DNA of 57,934 bases from Candidatus Cloacimonadota bacterium (GTDB taxonomy: Bacteria > Cloacimonadota > Cloacimonadia > Cloacimonadales > WRIO01), in NCBI GenBank assembly GCA_020532185.1, contig JAJBBH010000071.1, positions 1-57,934 of the forward strand, given 5' to 3'. How positions within the stretch are numbered: the first letter of the stretch is position 1; each line of letters opens with the position of its first letter. The notes beneath the pieces were generated by a model, which saw only the letters and a list, made by a program, of their open reading frames with translations, made no database searches and was not told the origin of the DNA. This document shows positions 8,282 to 18,722 of this stretch, one piece after another. The position numbers and the translations under genes are program-made.

Positions 8282-9760
8282 TTAAAGAATATTGAATGGA
8301 TTATCTTCAGGTACGCCTTGATATTCTTCGCTTGATTTTGTGTAGTTTTGTGTTTGTGTATTTGATCTATCTTCGATAGGTTTACGTTCTCTTCTTTGTT
8401 TTACTTCTCTTTTTGCAGGTCTTTCTTCTTGTTCTGGCATATTTAAAGGATCAAGAGAGACTCTACGCTTTACTTCATCGATATTAGAAATTATTAAAGT
8501 AATAGTTTCGCCTGCATTGTTTTCGTCTAAAGCCATTCTTGCACGAGCAATTTTTGATTTTGGTAAGAGGCCAACAAGACCTTCAGCGATTTTTACATAG
8601 GCTCCAAATTCGTTTACTGATTCAATAATTCCTTCAACTTCTTGACCAACATTAAAAAGTTCAGAAATAGTATCCCATGGATTATTTTCTAAATCACGAA
8701 TTGAGAGTGATATTTTGTTTTCTTCTACATTTACTCTGATAACTTTAGCTTCTACAACATCTCCAATGTTTAAAACATCAGATGGGTGATTTATTCTACG
8801 TCTTGAAATAAATGATAAAGGAATAAGGGCTTCTACACCAGGCTTAATCTCAACAAATGAGCCAAACTTTTCATTTCTAAGCACTTTACAAGTAACAATC
8901 ATGCCTTCAGCTAATTCATTTACTGCAGCAACCATAGGGTTTTCGACAGTCGCTTTAACTGATAGAGAAATTCTATCGCCTTCTATACGAATAATTTTAA
9001 CAGTAATATCATCGCCTGTTTTTAATACATCTTCTGGTCTTTCAATTCTTTCCCAAGCAAATTCTGATATATGCATCAATCCTTCTACGCCACCAATATC
9101 AATGAATGCACCAAAGTTTGCAAGTCTAAGTACTTTACCAGTAACTAAATCGCCTACATTAATTTCATCAAGTCTTTTTTCTTTAAGTTCATTAACCTCT
9201 TTTTGGATAAAGTTCTTTCTCGATAAAATAATATTGTTATTTTTTTCAAATTCAATAATCTCAAAATCAAACTCTTTACCAACGAAGTCTTCGGGATTCA
9301 AATTTATTGTTAAGTCCATTTGTGAAATAGGACAAAAAGCTCTTATTCCTAACACATCAACAGAAAAACCGCCTTTTACTGCTTGAGTTACTTTTCCTTT
9401 TACAGGCACGTTATTGTTAAAAGCATCACGTACCAAATTCTTATTGCCATGTGACTGATTTAAACTTTTAGCTATTTTAATTTCGTCATCGTTCATCTTA
9501 ACAACGAACCCCTTGATAGTATCGCCAACTTTAAGTTCTGGTTTACCGTCATACATATAGTCGCCAATTTCTGCGTTTGCATCTTGTTTCTGTCCAATTG
9601 ATACGATAATATGTGAATCGGTAATAGAAACAATTTGACCTTCGACTACATCGCCCTTTTTAATTTTTGCTCTAATTAGATTAGGATTTTGATCGAGCAT
9701 TTTGCCGAAGTCTTCTGTCTCCTGATCTATATTATTTTTTTCGTTTGTGCTGTCTGACAT
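8282..9760 (-). CDS. rpsA: 30S ribosomal protein S1
   Basis: The 492-residue protein has five recognisable S1 RNA-binding OB folds at about 33-100, 115-185, 200-272, 285-357 and 370-440. Those in the middle carry the best motif (VTGKVLRLANFGAFIDIGGVEGLMHISE). A charged, disordered tail rich in R, K and E follows. S1 helps the 30S subunit bind and unfold mRNA. E. coli S1 has six domains; five with a tail fits shorter versions in other phyla. GGGAG lies about ten bases before the ATG. The gene is monocistronic with its own terminator. Confidence 0.9.
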   Translation of the reverse strand: MSDSTNEKNNIDQETEDFGKMLDQNPNLIRAKIKKGDVVEGQIVSITDSHIIVSIGQKQDANAEIGDYMYDGKPELKVGDTIKGFVVKMNDDEIKIAKSLNQSHGNKNLVRDAFNNNVPVKGKVTQAVKGGFSVDVLGIRAFCPISQMDLTINLNPEDFVGKEFDFEIIEFEKNNNIILSRKNFIQKEVNELKEKRLDEINVGDLVTGKVLRLANFGAFIDIGGVEGLMHISEFAWERIERPEDVLKTGDDITVKIIRIEGDRISLSVKATVENPMVAAVNELAEGMIVTCKVLRNEKFGSFVEIKPGVEALIPLSFISRRRINHPSDVLNIGDVVEAKVIRVNVEENKISLSIRDLENNPWDTISELFNVGQEVEGIIESVNEFGAYVKIAEGLVGLLPKSKIARARMALDENNAGETITLIISNIDEVKRRVSLDPLNMPEQEERPAKREVKQRRERKPIEDRSNTQTQNYTKSSEEYQGVPEDNPFNIL

Positions 9761-10040
9761 ATCTTTTTATCTCCCAAAGTTATTTTTCATATATAAATGT
9801 CATTATTTTAAACTTAAATATATTGTCCATTATTTTTTTTAAAAATATGAAATAACTTTAAAAAACAATAAATAAGTTCTATATTAAACCACAATTCTTT
9901 CATTTATCTTTATGAATAATATGTAAAAGCTTTGATATTACATGCCTGAGAGCCAATTTTTCATAATAAAAGAAATTGGTGCCTTAGCCAACTCTTTAGA
10001 TGAGATTACCTAAGACACCACAAATAATAACAAAGGATTA
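9761..10040. other. rpsA promoter region and hairpins after the RND gene
   Basis: No gene is seen. 9978-10019 forms a hairpin (GGTGCCTTAG with CTAAGACACC, 22-nt loop). A second, CCAATTT with AAATTGG (9953-9979), shares two bases with it, so the two are nearly exclusive. They lie just after the RND gene on its strand, without a clear T-run. The rest is the AT-rich rpsA upstream region. Confidence 0.4.
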
Positions 10041-13000
10041 CTAATCTATTCTACTCAATTTTTTGAACTTTACGACATTTTTTGTCACTAAATAGTAAAG
10101 CATTGGAATAATCACCAAAGTTAGCAGAGTAGATGCTATCAATCCACCGATACTTACTATACCCATTGCTTGGCGGAACTCTTTACCAGAAGAGCCAATT
10201 CCCAGAGCCATAGGTGCCATACCCAAGATTATCGCAATATTTGACATAAGAATTGCTTTGAGCTTTACAGGTGCTGCAACAATAAGAGCTTGTCTCACAG
10301 TCATCCCACTCCAGCGTAATTGATTAGTGTAATCCAATATCAAAATAGCATTGTTTACCACAATACCAATCAACATAATAATCGACATCATTGAAAATAG
10401 ATTCATGGTCATTCCTGATATATATTGCACATAGAAAACACCAATTAAAGCGAGAGGAATTGTCGCCAAAATCAATAAAGGTTGAACAAAGCTTTCGAGT
10501 ATCGCTGCCAACAACATATAGGTCAGCAAGATAGCTAATAGTGCTGCAAAAGCCATATCAGATATTGTCTCGCCCATCATTTGTGCCATACCGCCCCATT
10601 TATAACCATAACCAGGAGGGAATTCCAAATCTTCTAATCTATGTTCAATTTCGCTTGTGATATTTCCTGTTGGAACTCCTGTTGCAGGAGATCCTGTAAT
10701 CTCAATCGTCCTTGCCTTATCGCGTCTTATTATTTTATTTAGACCTTCTTCGAAATATACATCAGCTAACTGACTGAGCCTATATGGACCTGTAGCAGTC
10801 ATAATGGAGATATTATTGATTTTTTCGATACTATTGTATGAATCCTCATCTAAAGTAACTAAAATATCGTATTCGTTTTCATTTTGCTTTAGCTGTGTAC
10901 TGATGCTTCCAGCCATGATTGCTCTGAGGTTTAATGCCAACTCCGCAACATTTGAGCCTGACTGTAATAGTTCAAAAACTTTAGGCTTTATTACCAAATC
11001 AACTTTACCCGAACGCGAACTTGTATCGAGATTTATCAAGCCAGGCACATCCTCTATCTTGGCGATTATAGATGTTTTAAGTTCATCTAATTTTTGGTTT
11101 TCCTGACCATAAAGATACATTGTTATAGGTTCTCCGCCGCCTCCACCTGCAGATGTTTGAACTTTCACTTTTATATTCGCATTTGGTATGGAAGATAATT
11201 CTTTAATCAAAAGATCGGCAAGTTGTTGGGTGCTTATATCTCTATCTTTTACATCGACTAATTTTACGTTTGCATTGGATAAGTTTAAGCCCGAATCAAT
11301 TGACCCTTTGGTTCCAAGAGTTAAAAGTATATGTTTTACTTCGCTGTGTTGAGATACAATTCCTTCTATTTGAGACATGGTTTTTGCTGTTTCATCCAAT
11401 GTGTAGCCTTGTGGCAATTCCATATCTATACGAATATTTCCCTCATCAAGGTTTGGCATAAACTCAAAGCCTATCTTTGTTGCAACAAATAAACTGCTGA
11501 CAAACAGTATAATCGTCAATGCTAAGTACATTGCACTTCTTGACTTTCTACGCATGACGTTAACCAAAACTCGCTTATAGAAACGTTCCCAACTTTTAAA
11601 AAGTTTTTCCAGTGCCAGTGATAATTTACCCTTTTTTGGGTTTTCTGGCAGTATCACAGACGCCAACATTGGAGTTAATGTAAAAGAAATAATAATCGAG
11701 AAAACTGTTGCAAAGGTAACAGTTAATGCAAACTCTTTGAAGAACTGACCAGCAACAGAGCTCATCATACCAATCGGCAGATATACCACAACGTTGGTCA
11801 AAGCTGATGCAAGCACGGCAATAGCAATTTCAGATGTACCAATCTGAGCTGCATCTTTATTCTTTTTACCCATACTCTTGTGATGAAAGATGTTTTCCAA
11901 AACAACAACTGAGTTGGCAACAAGCGTTCCCACAGAAGATGATAAGCCCAGCAATGTCATAATATTCATACTGAAGCCTGCTAATTTTATTACTGAAAAC
12001 GTCGCAATAATCGAAACAGGCATCGATATAGCAACGATTATTGTAGAACGCAAATCATAAAGGAAAAATAGCAATACGAGCCCTGTAAGTATTATTCCCA
12101 TATAAATGTTGGATAGAGTGTCAGAGACAGAACTTTCGATAAATATTGATGAGTCATTGACAATATCGAGGCTCATACCCTCTGGCATGCTTGCAAGTAT
12201 CGCAGAAAGCTCTTTTTGTAATGCTTTTGAAATTGCTACAGGGTTGCCATCAGAGCTTTTTAAGACATTTATACGAACCACATTATCATATTTTTGATTA
12301 CTCTCAAGATTATAATATGTCGATCTTTTTCTGACTTCTTCGCCTGTGTCTCGAATATTCGCAATCTGATTAAACTTTTTTATTCCAGTTGCTGTTGGTA
12401 TGTCTAAGTTTGCAATTTCATCGGCATCCAAAAGCTGACCTTTTATTTTAACAGATACTTCTTGCTTGCCATATTTAAAGTTCCCTGCAGGCAAATCTAA
12501 GTTATAGGCTGCTAAGATTTGTGATAATTGAAGCATTGAAATTGAGTTTTGATAGACAGATTGATCTGTAAGCTCTACATGTATTTCTCTTTTTCTTTGA
12601 CCTTCTAAATCAACTTGTCCAACGCCTGGTATTTGTGATAATCTGTCTTTTAGAGTGTTTTCTGCATAGTCTGAGAGCTCTAAAAGTGACTGATTACCAC
12701 TCAACACGAGGTTCATGACAGGCATAGCAGTCAAGTCAACTTTCAACACAATTGGCTTTTGAGCATCAGCAGGAAAGTTGTTTATAATCATGTCAATTTT
12801 ATCTTTGATTTCTTGATTCGCGACGTCTACATTTTTACTCTTTTTAAACATAGTTAACACAAAAGACGCATTATCCAGCGAAAATGACTGGATATAGTCA
12901 ATATCACTCACAGTTGATATTGCATCCTCAATCTTTTTTGTAATCTGGCTTTCAATCTCTTCTGGACCAGCTCCAGGATAAACAGTTTGTATTGCAACAA

Positions 13001-13130
13001 CAGGCAGATCCACGTCTGGCATTAGATTATAGCTAAGAGAAAAATATGCTATACTACCAAATACCACGAAAACGAGAATGAGCATAGTAATTGTTACAGG
13101 TCTATTGACCGATACTTTCGATAAAAACAT
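10041..13130 (-). CDS. RND-family efflux pump, inner-membrane subunit
   Basis: A full-length (1029-residue) AcrB/MdtB-type RND transporter. It begins MFLSKVSVNRPVTITMLILVF, the usual first TM helix, and has the two-fold repeat of TM bundles (about 335-550 and 850-1020) flanking periplasmic porter/docking domains. The proton-motive pump would expel drugs or lipophilic compounds through TolC. The HAE1/HME substrate class cannot be read from sequence. The TM4 acidic relay position shows a hydrophobic SVGTLVANSVVVLEN region rather than a D-D pair, so coupling residues should be checked. It is the last gene of the TetR-TolC-MFP-RND operon, 10 bp after the MFP. Confidence 0.9.
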   Translation of the reverse strand: MFLSKVSVNRPVTITMLILVFVVFGSIAYFSLSYNLMPDVDLPVVAIQTVYPGAGPEEIESQITKKIEDAISTVSDIDYIQSFSLDNASFVLTMFKKSKNVDVANQEIKDKIDMIINNFPADAQKPIVLKVDLTAMPVMNLVLSGNQSLLELSDYAENTLKDRLSQIPGVGQVDLEGQRKREIHVELTDQSVYQNSISMLQLSQILAAYNLDLPAGNFKYGKQEVSVKIKGQLLDADEIANLDIPTATGIKKFNQIANIRDTGEEVRKRSTYYNLESNQKYDNVVRINVLKSSDGNPVAISKALQKELSAILASMPEGMSLDIVNDSSIFIESSVSDTLSNIYMGIILTGLVLLFFLYDLRSTIIVAISMPVSIIATFSVIKLAGFSMNIMTLLGLSSSVGTLVANSVVVLENIFHHKSMGKKNKDAAQIGTSEIAIAVLASALTNVVVYLPIGMMSSVAGQFFKEFALTVTFATVFSIIISFTLTPMLASVILPENPKKGKLSLALEKLFKSWERFYKRVLVNVMRRKSRSAMYLALTIILFVSSLFVATKIGFEFMPNLDEGNIRIDMELPQGYTLDETAKTMSQIEGIVSQHSEVKHILLTLGTKGSIDSGLNLSNANVKLVDVKDRDISTQQLADLLIKELSSIPNANIKVKVQTSAGGGGGEPITMYLYGQENQKLDELKTSIIAKIEDVPGLINLDTSSRSGKVDLVIKPKVFELLQSGSNVAELALNLRAIMAGSISTQLKQNENEYDILVTLDEDSYNSIEKINNISIMTATGPYRLSQLADVYFEEGLNKIIRRDKARTIEITGSPATGVPTGNITSEIEHRLEDLEFPPGYGYKWGGMAQMMGETISDMAFAALLAILLTYMLLAAILESFVQPLLILATIPLALIGVFYVQYISGMTMNLFSMMSIIMLIGIVVNNAILILDYTNQLRWSGMTVRQALIVAAPVKLKAILMSNIAIILGMAPMALGIGSSGKEFRQAMGIVSIGGLIASTLLTLVIIPMLYYLVTKNVVKFKKLSRID

Positions 13131-13140
13131 ATTATTCCTC

Positions 13141-14169
13141 TTAATTTAAAACTTTAACTTTTTGTTTATCTTTGACAATATTAAAACCCTCTACAATCAA
13201 AATATCACCTTCGTTTAATCCGCTTTTAACCTCAAAATCAAGGTTGTTTTGAACTCCTGTTTTAATAATTCTTTTTACAGCAATGTCGTTCTCTACAATA
13301 TAGACATAGGATTCTGAGTTGGCATCTTTTTGAACAATATTACGTGGTACAAGAATGGTATTTGGAATATCTATCAGGTTAATAAATATTTTTGCATTTA
13401 CACCACTCTTAAGATGATTTTTTGCGTTATTAACCACAATATCAACGCCGTAAGCACGCTGATTAGGATTCATTGAAAGAGCTATGTCAGATATTTTACC
13501 AGTATAACTCTGATCATGCCATTCAACTGTTACAGGCATTCCCTTTTTAACATATGATATCTCGTTTTCAGTAAGCCAAATACGACCTTTTAACTCTGAT
13601 AGTTGTGCTACTGTGAATAATAAGTCGCCTGGATTGACCTTTTGAGCCATCTTAACATTGATATCTGTTACTAAACCGGAGATAGGTGCCTTAACTTTGA
13701 CAGCTTGTTGTACTGCCTCAAAGTTTGCTTTGCTTACCTTATATTGTGTTTCTGCTCCGTCTAAATCTTGCTTTGAAATCCCACCAGTACTAAAGAGGTT
13801 TTGCATGCGTTGAAAAGTTTGTTCGCTTAATTCAAGAGCTGCTTCAGCTTGCCTGTAACTTGCAGATGGGTTGGAAACAGGAAACTCAATCAAAACATCG
13901 TCTTTATTAACTTGAGAGCCAATTTTAACATTAATCTTTTCAACTTGATCGCTCACCATTGCATAAACTGGTGTCTCTTGAATACCGCTAAGTACGCAAT
14001 TGTATGATGTTTGCATGACCAAATTGTCAGCTTTTATAGTTTCAACACCAACAGGCACACCCTGCTCTTTATAAATGTCTTCCATGCTACTGGATTTAAT
14101 TTCTTCTTTTCTGCTACATGCTGTCAATGCAAGCATTGCTATTAAGAATACATAAACTGTTTTTTTCAT
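13141..14169 (-). CDS. RND periplasmic adaptor (membrane fusion) lipoprotein
   Basis: A 342-residue HlyD/AcrA-type adaptor. A signal peptide with lipobox LTAC puts it as a lipoprotein with the lipidated cysteine near residue 18. A lipoyl half (VYAMVSDQVEKINVKIGSQVNKDD), a helical hairpin (about 105-140), the second lipoyl half (VKAPISGLVTDINVKMAQKVNPGD) and a beta barrel follow in order. It bridges the RND pump and TolC. It sits between them with 10-bp gaps on both sides. Confidence 0.9.
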   Translation of the reverse strand: MKKTVYVFLIAMLALTACSRKEEIKSSSMEDIYKEQGVPVGVETIKADNLVMQTSYNCVLSGIQETPVYAMVSDQVEKINVKIGSQVNKDDVLIEFPVSNPSASYRQAEAALELSEQTFQRMQNLFSTGGISKQDLDGAETQYKVSKANFEAVQQAVKVKAPISGLVTDINVKMAQKVNPGDLLFTVAQLSELKGRIWLTENEISYVKKGMPVTVEWHDQSYTGKISDIALSMNPNQRAYGVDIVVNNAKNHLKSGVNAKIFINLIDIPNTILVPRNIVQKDANSESYVYIVENDIAVKRIIKTGVQNNLDFEVKSGLNEGDILIVEGFNIVKDKQKVKVLN

Positions 14170-14179
14170 ATCATCTCCT

Positions 14180-15535
14180 TTATAATTTAATTCCGATAGA
14201 TTTTTTAAAGCTATTTACTGCTAAGTTAAGTTGATGTAAAGCCTGAATATATGAGACTTTTGCAGCATTTAGTTGGGTTTGTGCATCAAGAATTTCAAGT
14301 TGTATTCCAATATTGTTTTGATATCTCTCGTTAGCAATTTGATAGCCCTTTTCGGCAGTTAGTATGTTTTTCTCTTGAACACTTAATTGCTGTTTAGCTG
14401 TCTCCATACTGTTCCAATTATTTGTAATTTCTATGCTTATCAAGTCTTCTGTATTCATTTTATTAAGCTTTGATTTTTTAAGATCATGTTTTGCTTGCTT
14501 AATCTTAGCATCGTTAGAAAAGCCAGTAAATATCGGCATTTGAAACGCAATACCAGCTTGGTATAAATGCCCAAATTCATCTTTATGGACTTTATAGTCG
14601 CCACTTGCTGTGAAAGCAGTTGCCTCAGCCGTTAGTAATATATTTGGTAAATAACTACCTTTATATGCTGTATGCTGGATTTCCATCATCTCCACATTTA
14701 ACTCGGAAAGCTGCAATTCCAGGCGATGAGATAAACCCTGATTAATAGCTTCTTCCAATTCAATTGCAGGCACTTCAATATTCTTTAGCTTGTCTTCCAA
14801 TAGTAATTCGTCTTCGTTATACCCAATTAGCCTTTTAAAGTTCGTTACTGCAATTTGATAAGTATTTTCTATATCTTCTAAAGCTGGGCTTAATCTTGTT
14901 ACTTCCAAATCTGCACGTAACAAATCATATTCAGAGACTAAACCGTTTTCATTCATATTTTGAACTCTTACATAATGTTCATTTGCCAATGCCAGAGCTG
15001 CCCTTTGAATCTCAACTACTTCGTTAAGCAATAGCAGTTCATTATATGCCTTTGTTATATCAAAAACTAATTGTTCTTCTTTCAGTTGAAAGCTTTTGTT
15101 TTGCAAATCTTTGTATTTTTTTGATGCTTTGATACCATTAAGTAATTGTCCACCAGAATACAAAAGCTGTGTCGCCTTTAATTGTGCAGCAATGCTTGCC
15201 TCTTCTGTTGACTTCGCAGGCAATAAAATAGCGTCCAAAGTGTATGCAAGTCCTGTGTCTTGAGTTACATCGGTAAAGCTAAACCCTGTTTGTGTAGATT
15301 GAGGCAGATAAGTCTTTGTTGCTTGAACAGCACCACTCAAGCTTATCTGAGGCAAAATTGAAGATTTTACTTCTCGGTAAATATTTGTAGCTTTTCCTAC
15401 TTCTTCTGCATCTGCCAAAAATTGTTTATTGTTCTTCTTAGCTAATTCAATTGACTCTGCTAAAGTCAATGCAGACAAAGATACAAAAAGAAAACTTAGT
15501 AGAATTAACACTAAGTACACTTTTTTATTATTCAT
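14180..15535 (-). CDS. TolC-family outer membrane efflux protein
   Basis: A 451-residue TolC-like protein with a signal peptide (about residues 1-23) and the internal duplication of long amphipathic helices (about 150-240 and 360-445). It ends with the typical LEILDAQTQLNAAKVSYIQALHQLNLAVNSFKKSIG. It forms the outer-membrane exit duct of the pump encoded next door. Its start overlaps the end of the TetR gene by 8 bp, so the regulator and pump are translated from one message. Confidence 0.9.
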   Translation of the reverse strand: MNNKKVYLVLILLSFLFVSLSALTLAESIELAKKNNKQFLADAEEVGKATNIYREVKSSILPQISLSGAVQATKTYLPQSTQTGFSFTDVTQDTGLAYTLDAILLPAKSTEEASIAAQLKATQLLYSGGQLLNGIKASKKYKDLQNKSFQLKEEQLVFDITKAYNELLLLNEVVEIQRAALALANEHYVRVQNMNENGLVSEYDLLRADLEVTRLSPALEDIENTYQIAVTNFKRLIGYNEDELLLEDKLKNIEVPAIELEEAINQGLSHRLELQLSELNVEMMEIQHTAYKGSYLPNILLTAEATAFTASGDYKVHKDEFGHLYQAGIAFQMPIFTGFSNDAKIKQAKHDLKKSKLNKMNTEDLISIEITNNWNSMETAKQQLSVQEKNILTAEKGYQIANERYQNNIGIQLEILDAQTQLNAAKVSYIQALHQLNLAVNSFKKSIGIKL

Positions 15536-16136
15536 TATAACTCCTTTTCTTTATTCCATAAAGGATAATATCTATAATAAGCTCGTGGTCTTTGAGCATG
15601 TTTTTTAATGAATCTTTGGAGTATTTGAAATGTATATTGTCGTCGCCTATAAGTATTCTTCTCAATAAAAATGAGATAAGCCTTTCAACGTCGAGTGTTT
15701 TTACAATTTCTCCCTTTGCTTGAGCCTCAATGAACAGATCTTTTAGTAAATTAAAATATAATGCCGTTTTTTCTTTTTTAAAGTCACTAATTTTTGTTAA
15801 TAACGATTTTGAATGAGTCTGTATTGCCTCGTAGTAAACAGGATAAGACTTTATTGCATAGCTTAATGGGAGGTTAATCATAAGTTTAAATTGATCATCA
15901 AAGCTGTTACATTTTTCAAGCTCCTGGTAGAGTCTATTGAAAATCTTCTTATGATAATACTTAGCCAGCTCCAAAAAGATATCTTCTTTAGTTTTATAGT
16001 AGTAATAGATAGTACCTTTACCTATAAAAGCTTCACTGGCAATATCATCCATAGACGTCTTGCTATACCCATACTTTTCAAACAATCTATCTGCTGTATT
16101 CAAAATCAGTTCCCTTTTATCTTCTTTGTTATCCAT
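15528..16136 (-). CDS. TetR/AcrR-family regulator of the efflux operon
   Basis: A 202-residue TetR-type repressor. The N-terminal HTH is clear: RELILNTADRLFEKYGYSKTSMDDIASEAFIGKGTIYYYYKTKEDIF. The C-terminal ligand domain is helical. It is the first gene of the operon and overlaps tolC, so it probably represses its own operon. A 5-bp-arm inverted repeat 26 bp upstream of the start is a candidate operator. AGAAGGAAGAG provides the ribosome site. Confidence 0.9.
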   Translation of the reverse strand: MDNKEDKRELILNTADRLFEKYGYSKTSMDDIASEAFIGKGTIYYYYKTKEDIFLELAKYYHKKIFNRLYQELEKCNSFDDQFKLMINLPLSYAIKSYPVYYEAIQTHSKSLLTKISDFKKEKTALYFNLLKDLFIEAQAKGEIVKTLDVERLISFLLRRILIGDDNIHFKYSKDSLKNMLKDHELIIDIILYGIKKRSYNE

Positions 16137-16161
16137 AACTCTTCCTTCTATGATTTGTTTC

Positions 16162-16182
16162 GACTATTTTTGTATTTTAGTC
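16162..16182. promoter_or_regulatory. Candidate TetR operator
   Basis: GACTA (16162-16166) and TAGTC (16178-16182) form an inverted repeat with an 11-bp AT-rich spacer, just upstream of the tetR start. Position and spacing suit a TetR dimer. Confidence 0.4.
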
Positions 16183-16193
16183 ATATTTATAGT

Positions 16194-16224
16194 AAAAAAA
16201 GAGTCCTACACAAGTGTAGGACTC
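16194..16224 (-). terminator. Intrinsic terminator of the large lipoprotein gene
   Basis: GAGTCCTACAC and GTGTAGGACTC form a perfect 11-bp inverted repeat around AA (16201-16224). Read leftward it runs into T7. It ends the 16236-18638 gene and insulates tetR. Confidence 0.9.
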
Positions 16225-16235
16225 AATAATATAGT

Positions 16236-18638
16236 TTATTTAATTATTTCACTTAGTAATGATTTCGCTTGGTTTGTATCCATTAGGCTAATTGGGAATG
16301 CAAAGACATAGCCTTTGCCTTTTTCACCTGCTAATGTACAGTTTTCTTTTACAAGTGCGATCACTTTGTCGTTGTATTCATTGTATTCATCTATTGTTTG
16401 AGGAGATTTTGGATCTTCACCAACTTGTTTGGAAACAGTTTTATATAATGCATATTGTGGGTCGACATTTTTGAAATAAGAAATGGTAGACAATCCATTA
16501 TTAGTAATAATTAGAGGAATAGGCTGTGTATCTGGATCAAAATTAACACTTAAATCGCCAAATGGTGGGTTTTTCAAAGATGTTACAGCCTTGATATAAG
16601 GTTTAGTTTGATATTGCATTTGTGGGTTAATTGTGAGCACGTCATCGATGTCTCTTGGCATTCCAAAGTGAGAAGAGAAGAAGTATTCAGCAACAGAAAG
16701 CATTCTTCTTTGTGTAATTGCAATATTATCACCACCTGATAATACAAGGGTACCATTAAGATTTAGGAATGATTTAAATGTGACAGCATCATCAGCAATA
16801 GTGGATTCGTTTGGCTGGAAATCTTTGTAATAGATAACATATTTATATTGCTGTAAAAAGCTTGGTGCAAATGGATTATTGCTAAACAATCTCATTGTAT
16901 TTGGTAAGTTTGCAATTGCTGTAACCCAAGGTGCTCTTCTAACAAAGTGGATTGGTTCACCTGGCAAAAGTTCAGAAATAGTATTAACGTAGAAATCTTT
17001 AATTTGCTCAGTCATTGCGTTTGAAGTTTCTGAAGTAATAATCAAAGCACCAGATCTCTCAACGAGTGGCTTTGGTCTTACTATTTCAAACTCAAATACT
17101 TCTGGGGTTGGGTCTTGTTTACCCTGCAAGTCTTCAACTTTTACTTTAAATACGTGTCTTCCTGGTTCAAGATCGCCGACGTTAATCTTTTGAGAAATAT
17201 CATGTCCAGCTGGGACTTTTAACCAGTTTGGATCTGTATTACCCATTCTCGCTTGTGTTGCGTCATCTTTTAATGGTCCAAATTGGTATCTTGTGCCGTC
17301 AAGTTGCAATAAGTAATAAGATATTTCTGTTTGATAGTCGATACCACTTTGCCCTGTTGAGTCTCTTGGTATGGATACTTTTTTATTATCGGGATCGTTG
17401 CCTTCAAATTCACCACGATATCCCCATCTTAACCAAATCTTTGTCTTTTCATTGTTTGTATTACAGATAGCTGTTGGCAAGAATTTTGTAGGAGGATTTA
17501 GTTCCCCGTTATCTTCATTTTCGACAGGATGCAAATAGAAAGGTCTTGCAATTTTATATCCTGATGGTGTTTGCATAAAAGGCACAACTTCAGTGCCAGC
17601 ATCATCTTGATTCTCTACATAGTGATTATCACTTAAGGCATAACATTTTTTATGGTAGATCAGAGTTTGAGGGTAATACTTACCATTTACAAAGAATTTA
17701 TACGTTTTTACATCTGATTTGATACCAGCTAAGTCGACTGCACAAACGCGTAAAACAGTTATAGACTCTCTTGTTGTATTTGTGCTATCGTAATTTGTTC
17801 TGAGTGCAGGGGAAGATGATGCAGTGAGAATAACTTCATTCACTTTGTCACTATCTTTTGTATCAAACCATACCAACTCATCAAGAGGTGTGGTAAAAGT
17901 ACTATCATCAACAGGATAGCGAGCGATTTGGTATTCAAAATACCATGGTATTGCACCAACATATGGGTCACTATCATTCATTGTAAAAACTAATTTAAAG
18001 CCTTGCCCAACTTCACTTGGCACCATCACGCCATTTTCTTCTTTTTCAAATGTTCCTTTTGAAGTCGATGCAAAAACTACTGGTTTGTGAGATTCAGCAT
18101 GAAAATACTTTGTTGCAATATTACTAATATCTCCTCTATTATCGATAGCCACAACATCAAATCTTGAGACAACATTTGCCGAGTCTCCGTCAATGTTTGC
18201 AGGAAAATTGATAACTGCAGAAACTCTATCTGTCCAAATTGTATTTTTATTTGGGTCAGTTATACCAGCAGGCAAACGATAAATCCATCCATATTTTGCA
18301 TCAACGGCCTTCAATACAGCGGGTGTATATTCACCATGAATATCAATGCTTTCATTTCCAGGTGTAGCAATTGGTTCATCATTTTCATTAAGAACTCTAT
18401 ATGCATACCCAACTACTGATCCATCGGGATCATAAGCATTCCAGTATAATGTCTGTTGAAACAAAATCGCATCATTTAGCTCAGCTGTTTCAAGAGTATC
18501 TGCACCTGCATACGACGTAATTGAAATTCTTGGTGGCACATTTGGCTTTAAATCGCCTTTTTCACAGGCACTAATAAATAAAGCCATTGTTAGTAAAACG
18601 CTTGCAGTTATTACAAATACTGCATATTTTTTAAACAT
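16236..18638 (-). CDS. Large secreted lipoprotein, Ig-like N-terminal part
   Basis: An 800-residue lipoprotein: signal peptide with lipobox ISAC (cysteine near residue 25). Residues about 35-520 look like tandem Ig/FN3-type beta domains: PPRISITSYAGADTLE, YWNAYDPDGSVVGYAYRV, LEPGRHVFKVKVEDLQGKQDPTPEVFEFEIV. Residues about 525-680 look like an alpha/beta Rossmann-like domain (ALIITSET, YKYVIYYKDF, GTLVLSGGDNIAI), resembling glutamine-amidotransferase-like folds. I do not recognise the family. The protein should face the periplasm or cell surface. It stands alone with its own terminator. Confidence 0.7.
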   Translation of the reverse strand: MFKKYAVFVITASVLLTMALFISACEKGDLKPNVPPRISITSYAGADTLETAELNDAILFQQTLYWNAYDPDGSVVGYAYRVLNENDEPIATPGNESIDIHGEYTPAVLKAVDAKYGWIYRLPAGITDPNKNTIWTDRVSAVINFPANIDGDSANVVSRFDVVAIDNRGDISNIATKYFHAESHKPVVFASTSKGTFEKEENGVMVPSEVGQGFKLVFTMNDSDPYVGAIPWYFEYQIARYPVDDSTFTTPLDELVWFDTKDSDKVNEVILTASSSPALRTNYDSTNTTRESITVLRVCAVDLAGIKSDVKTYKFFVNGKYYPQTLIYHKKCYALSDNHYVENQDDAGTEVVPFMQTPSGYKIARPFYLHPVENEDNGELNPPTKFLPTAICNTNNEKTKIWLRWGYRGEFEGNDPDNKKVSIPRDSTGQSGIDYQTEISYYLLQLDGTRYQFGPLKDDATQARMGNTDPNWLKVPAGHDISQKINVGDLEPGRHVFKVKVEDLQGKQDPTPEVFEFEIVRPKPLVERSGALIITSETSNAMTEQIKDFYVNTISELLPGEPIHFVRRAPWVTAIANLPNTMRLFSNNPFAPSFLQQYKYVIYYKDFQPNESTIADDAVTFKSFLNLNGTLVLSGGDNIAITQRRMLSVAEYFFSSHFGMPRDIDDVLTINPQMQYQTKPYIKAVTSLKNPPFGDLSVNFDPDTQPIPLIITNNGLSTISYFKNVDPQYALYKTVSKQVGEDPKSPQTIDEYNEYNDKVIALVKENCTLAGEKGKGYVFAFPISLMDTNQAKSLLSEIIK

Positions 18639-18722
18639 AGTTCCTCCTATATTTTATATCTTTTTAAAACACAACTATAATAAAAACATAATTTCATAAA
18701 CAAAGCATTTTAGTCAATCATT

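Noticed and set aside
8901-9386. 161-codon frame opposite rpsA
   Set aside because: Antisense shadow of a conserved gene; serine/isoleucine-rich composition typical of reverse-strand frames.
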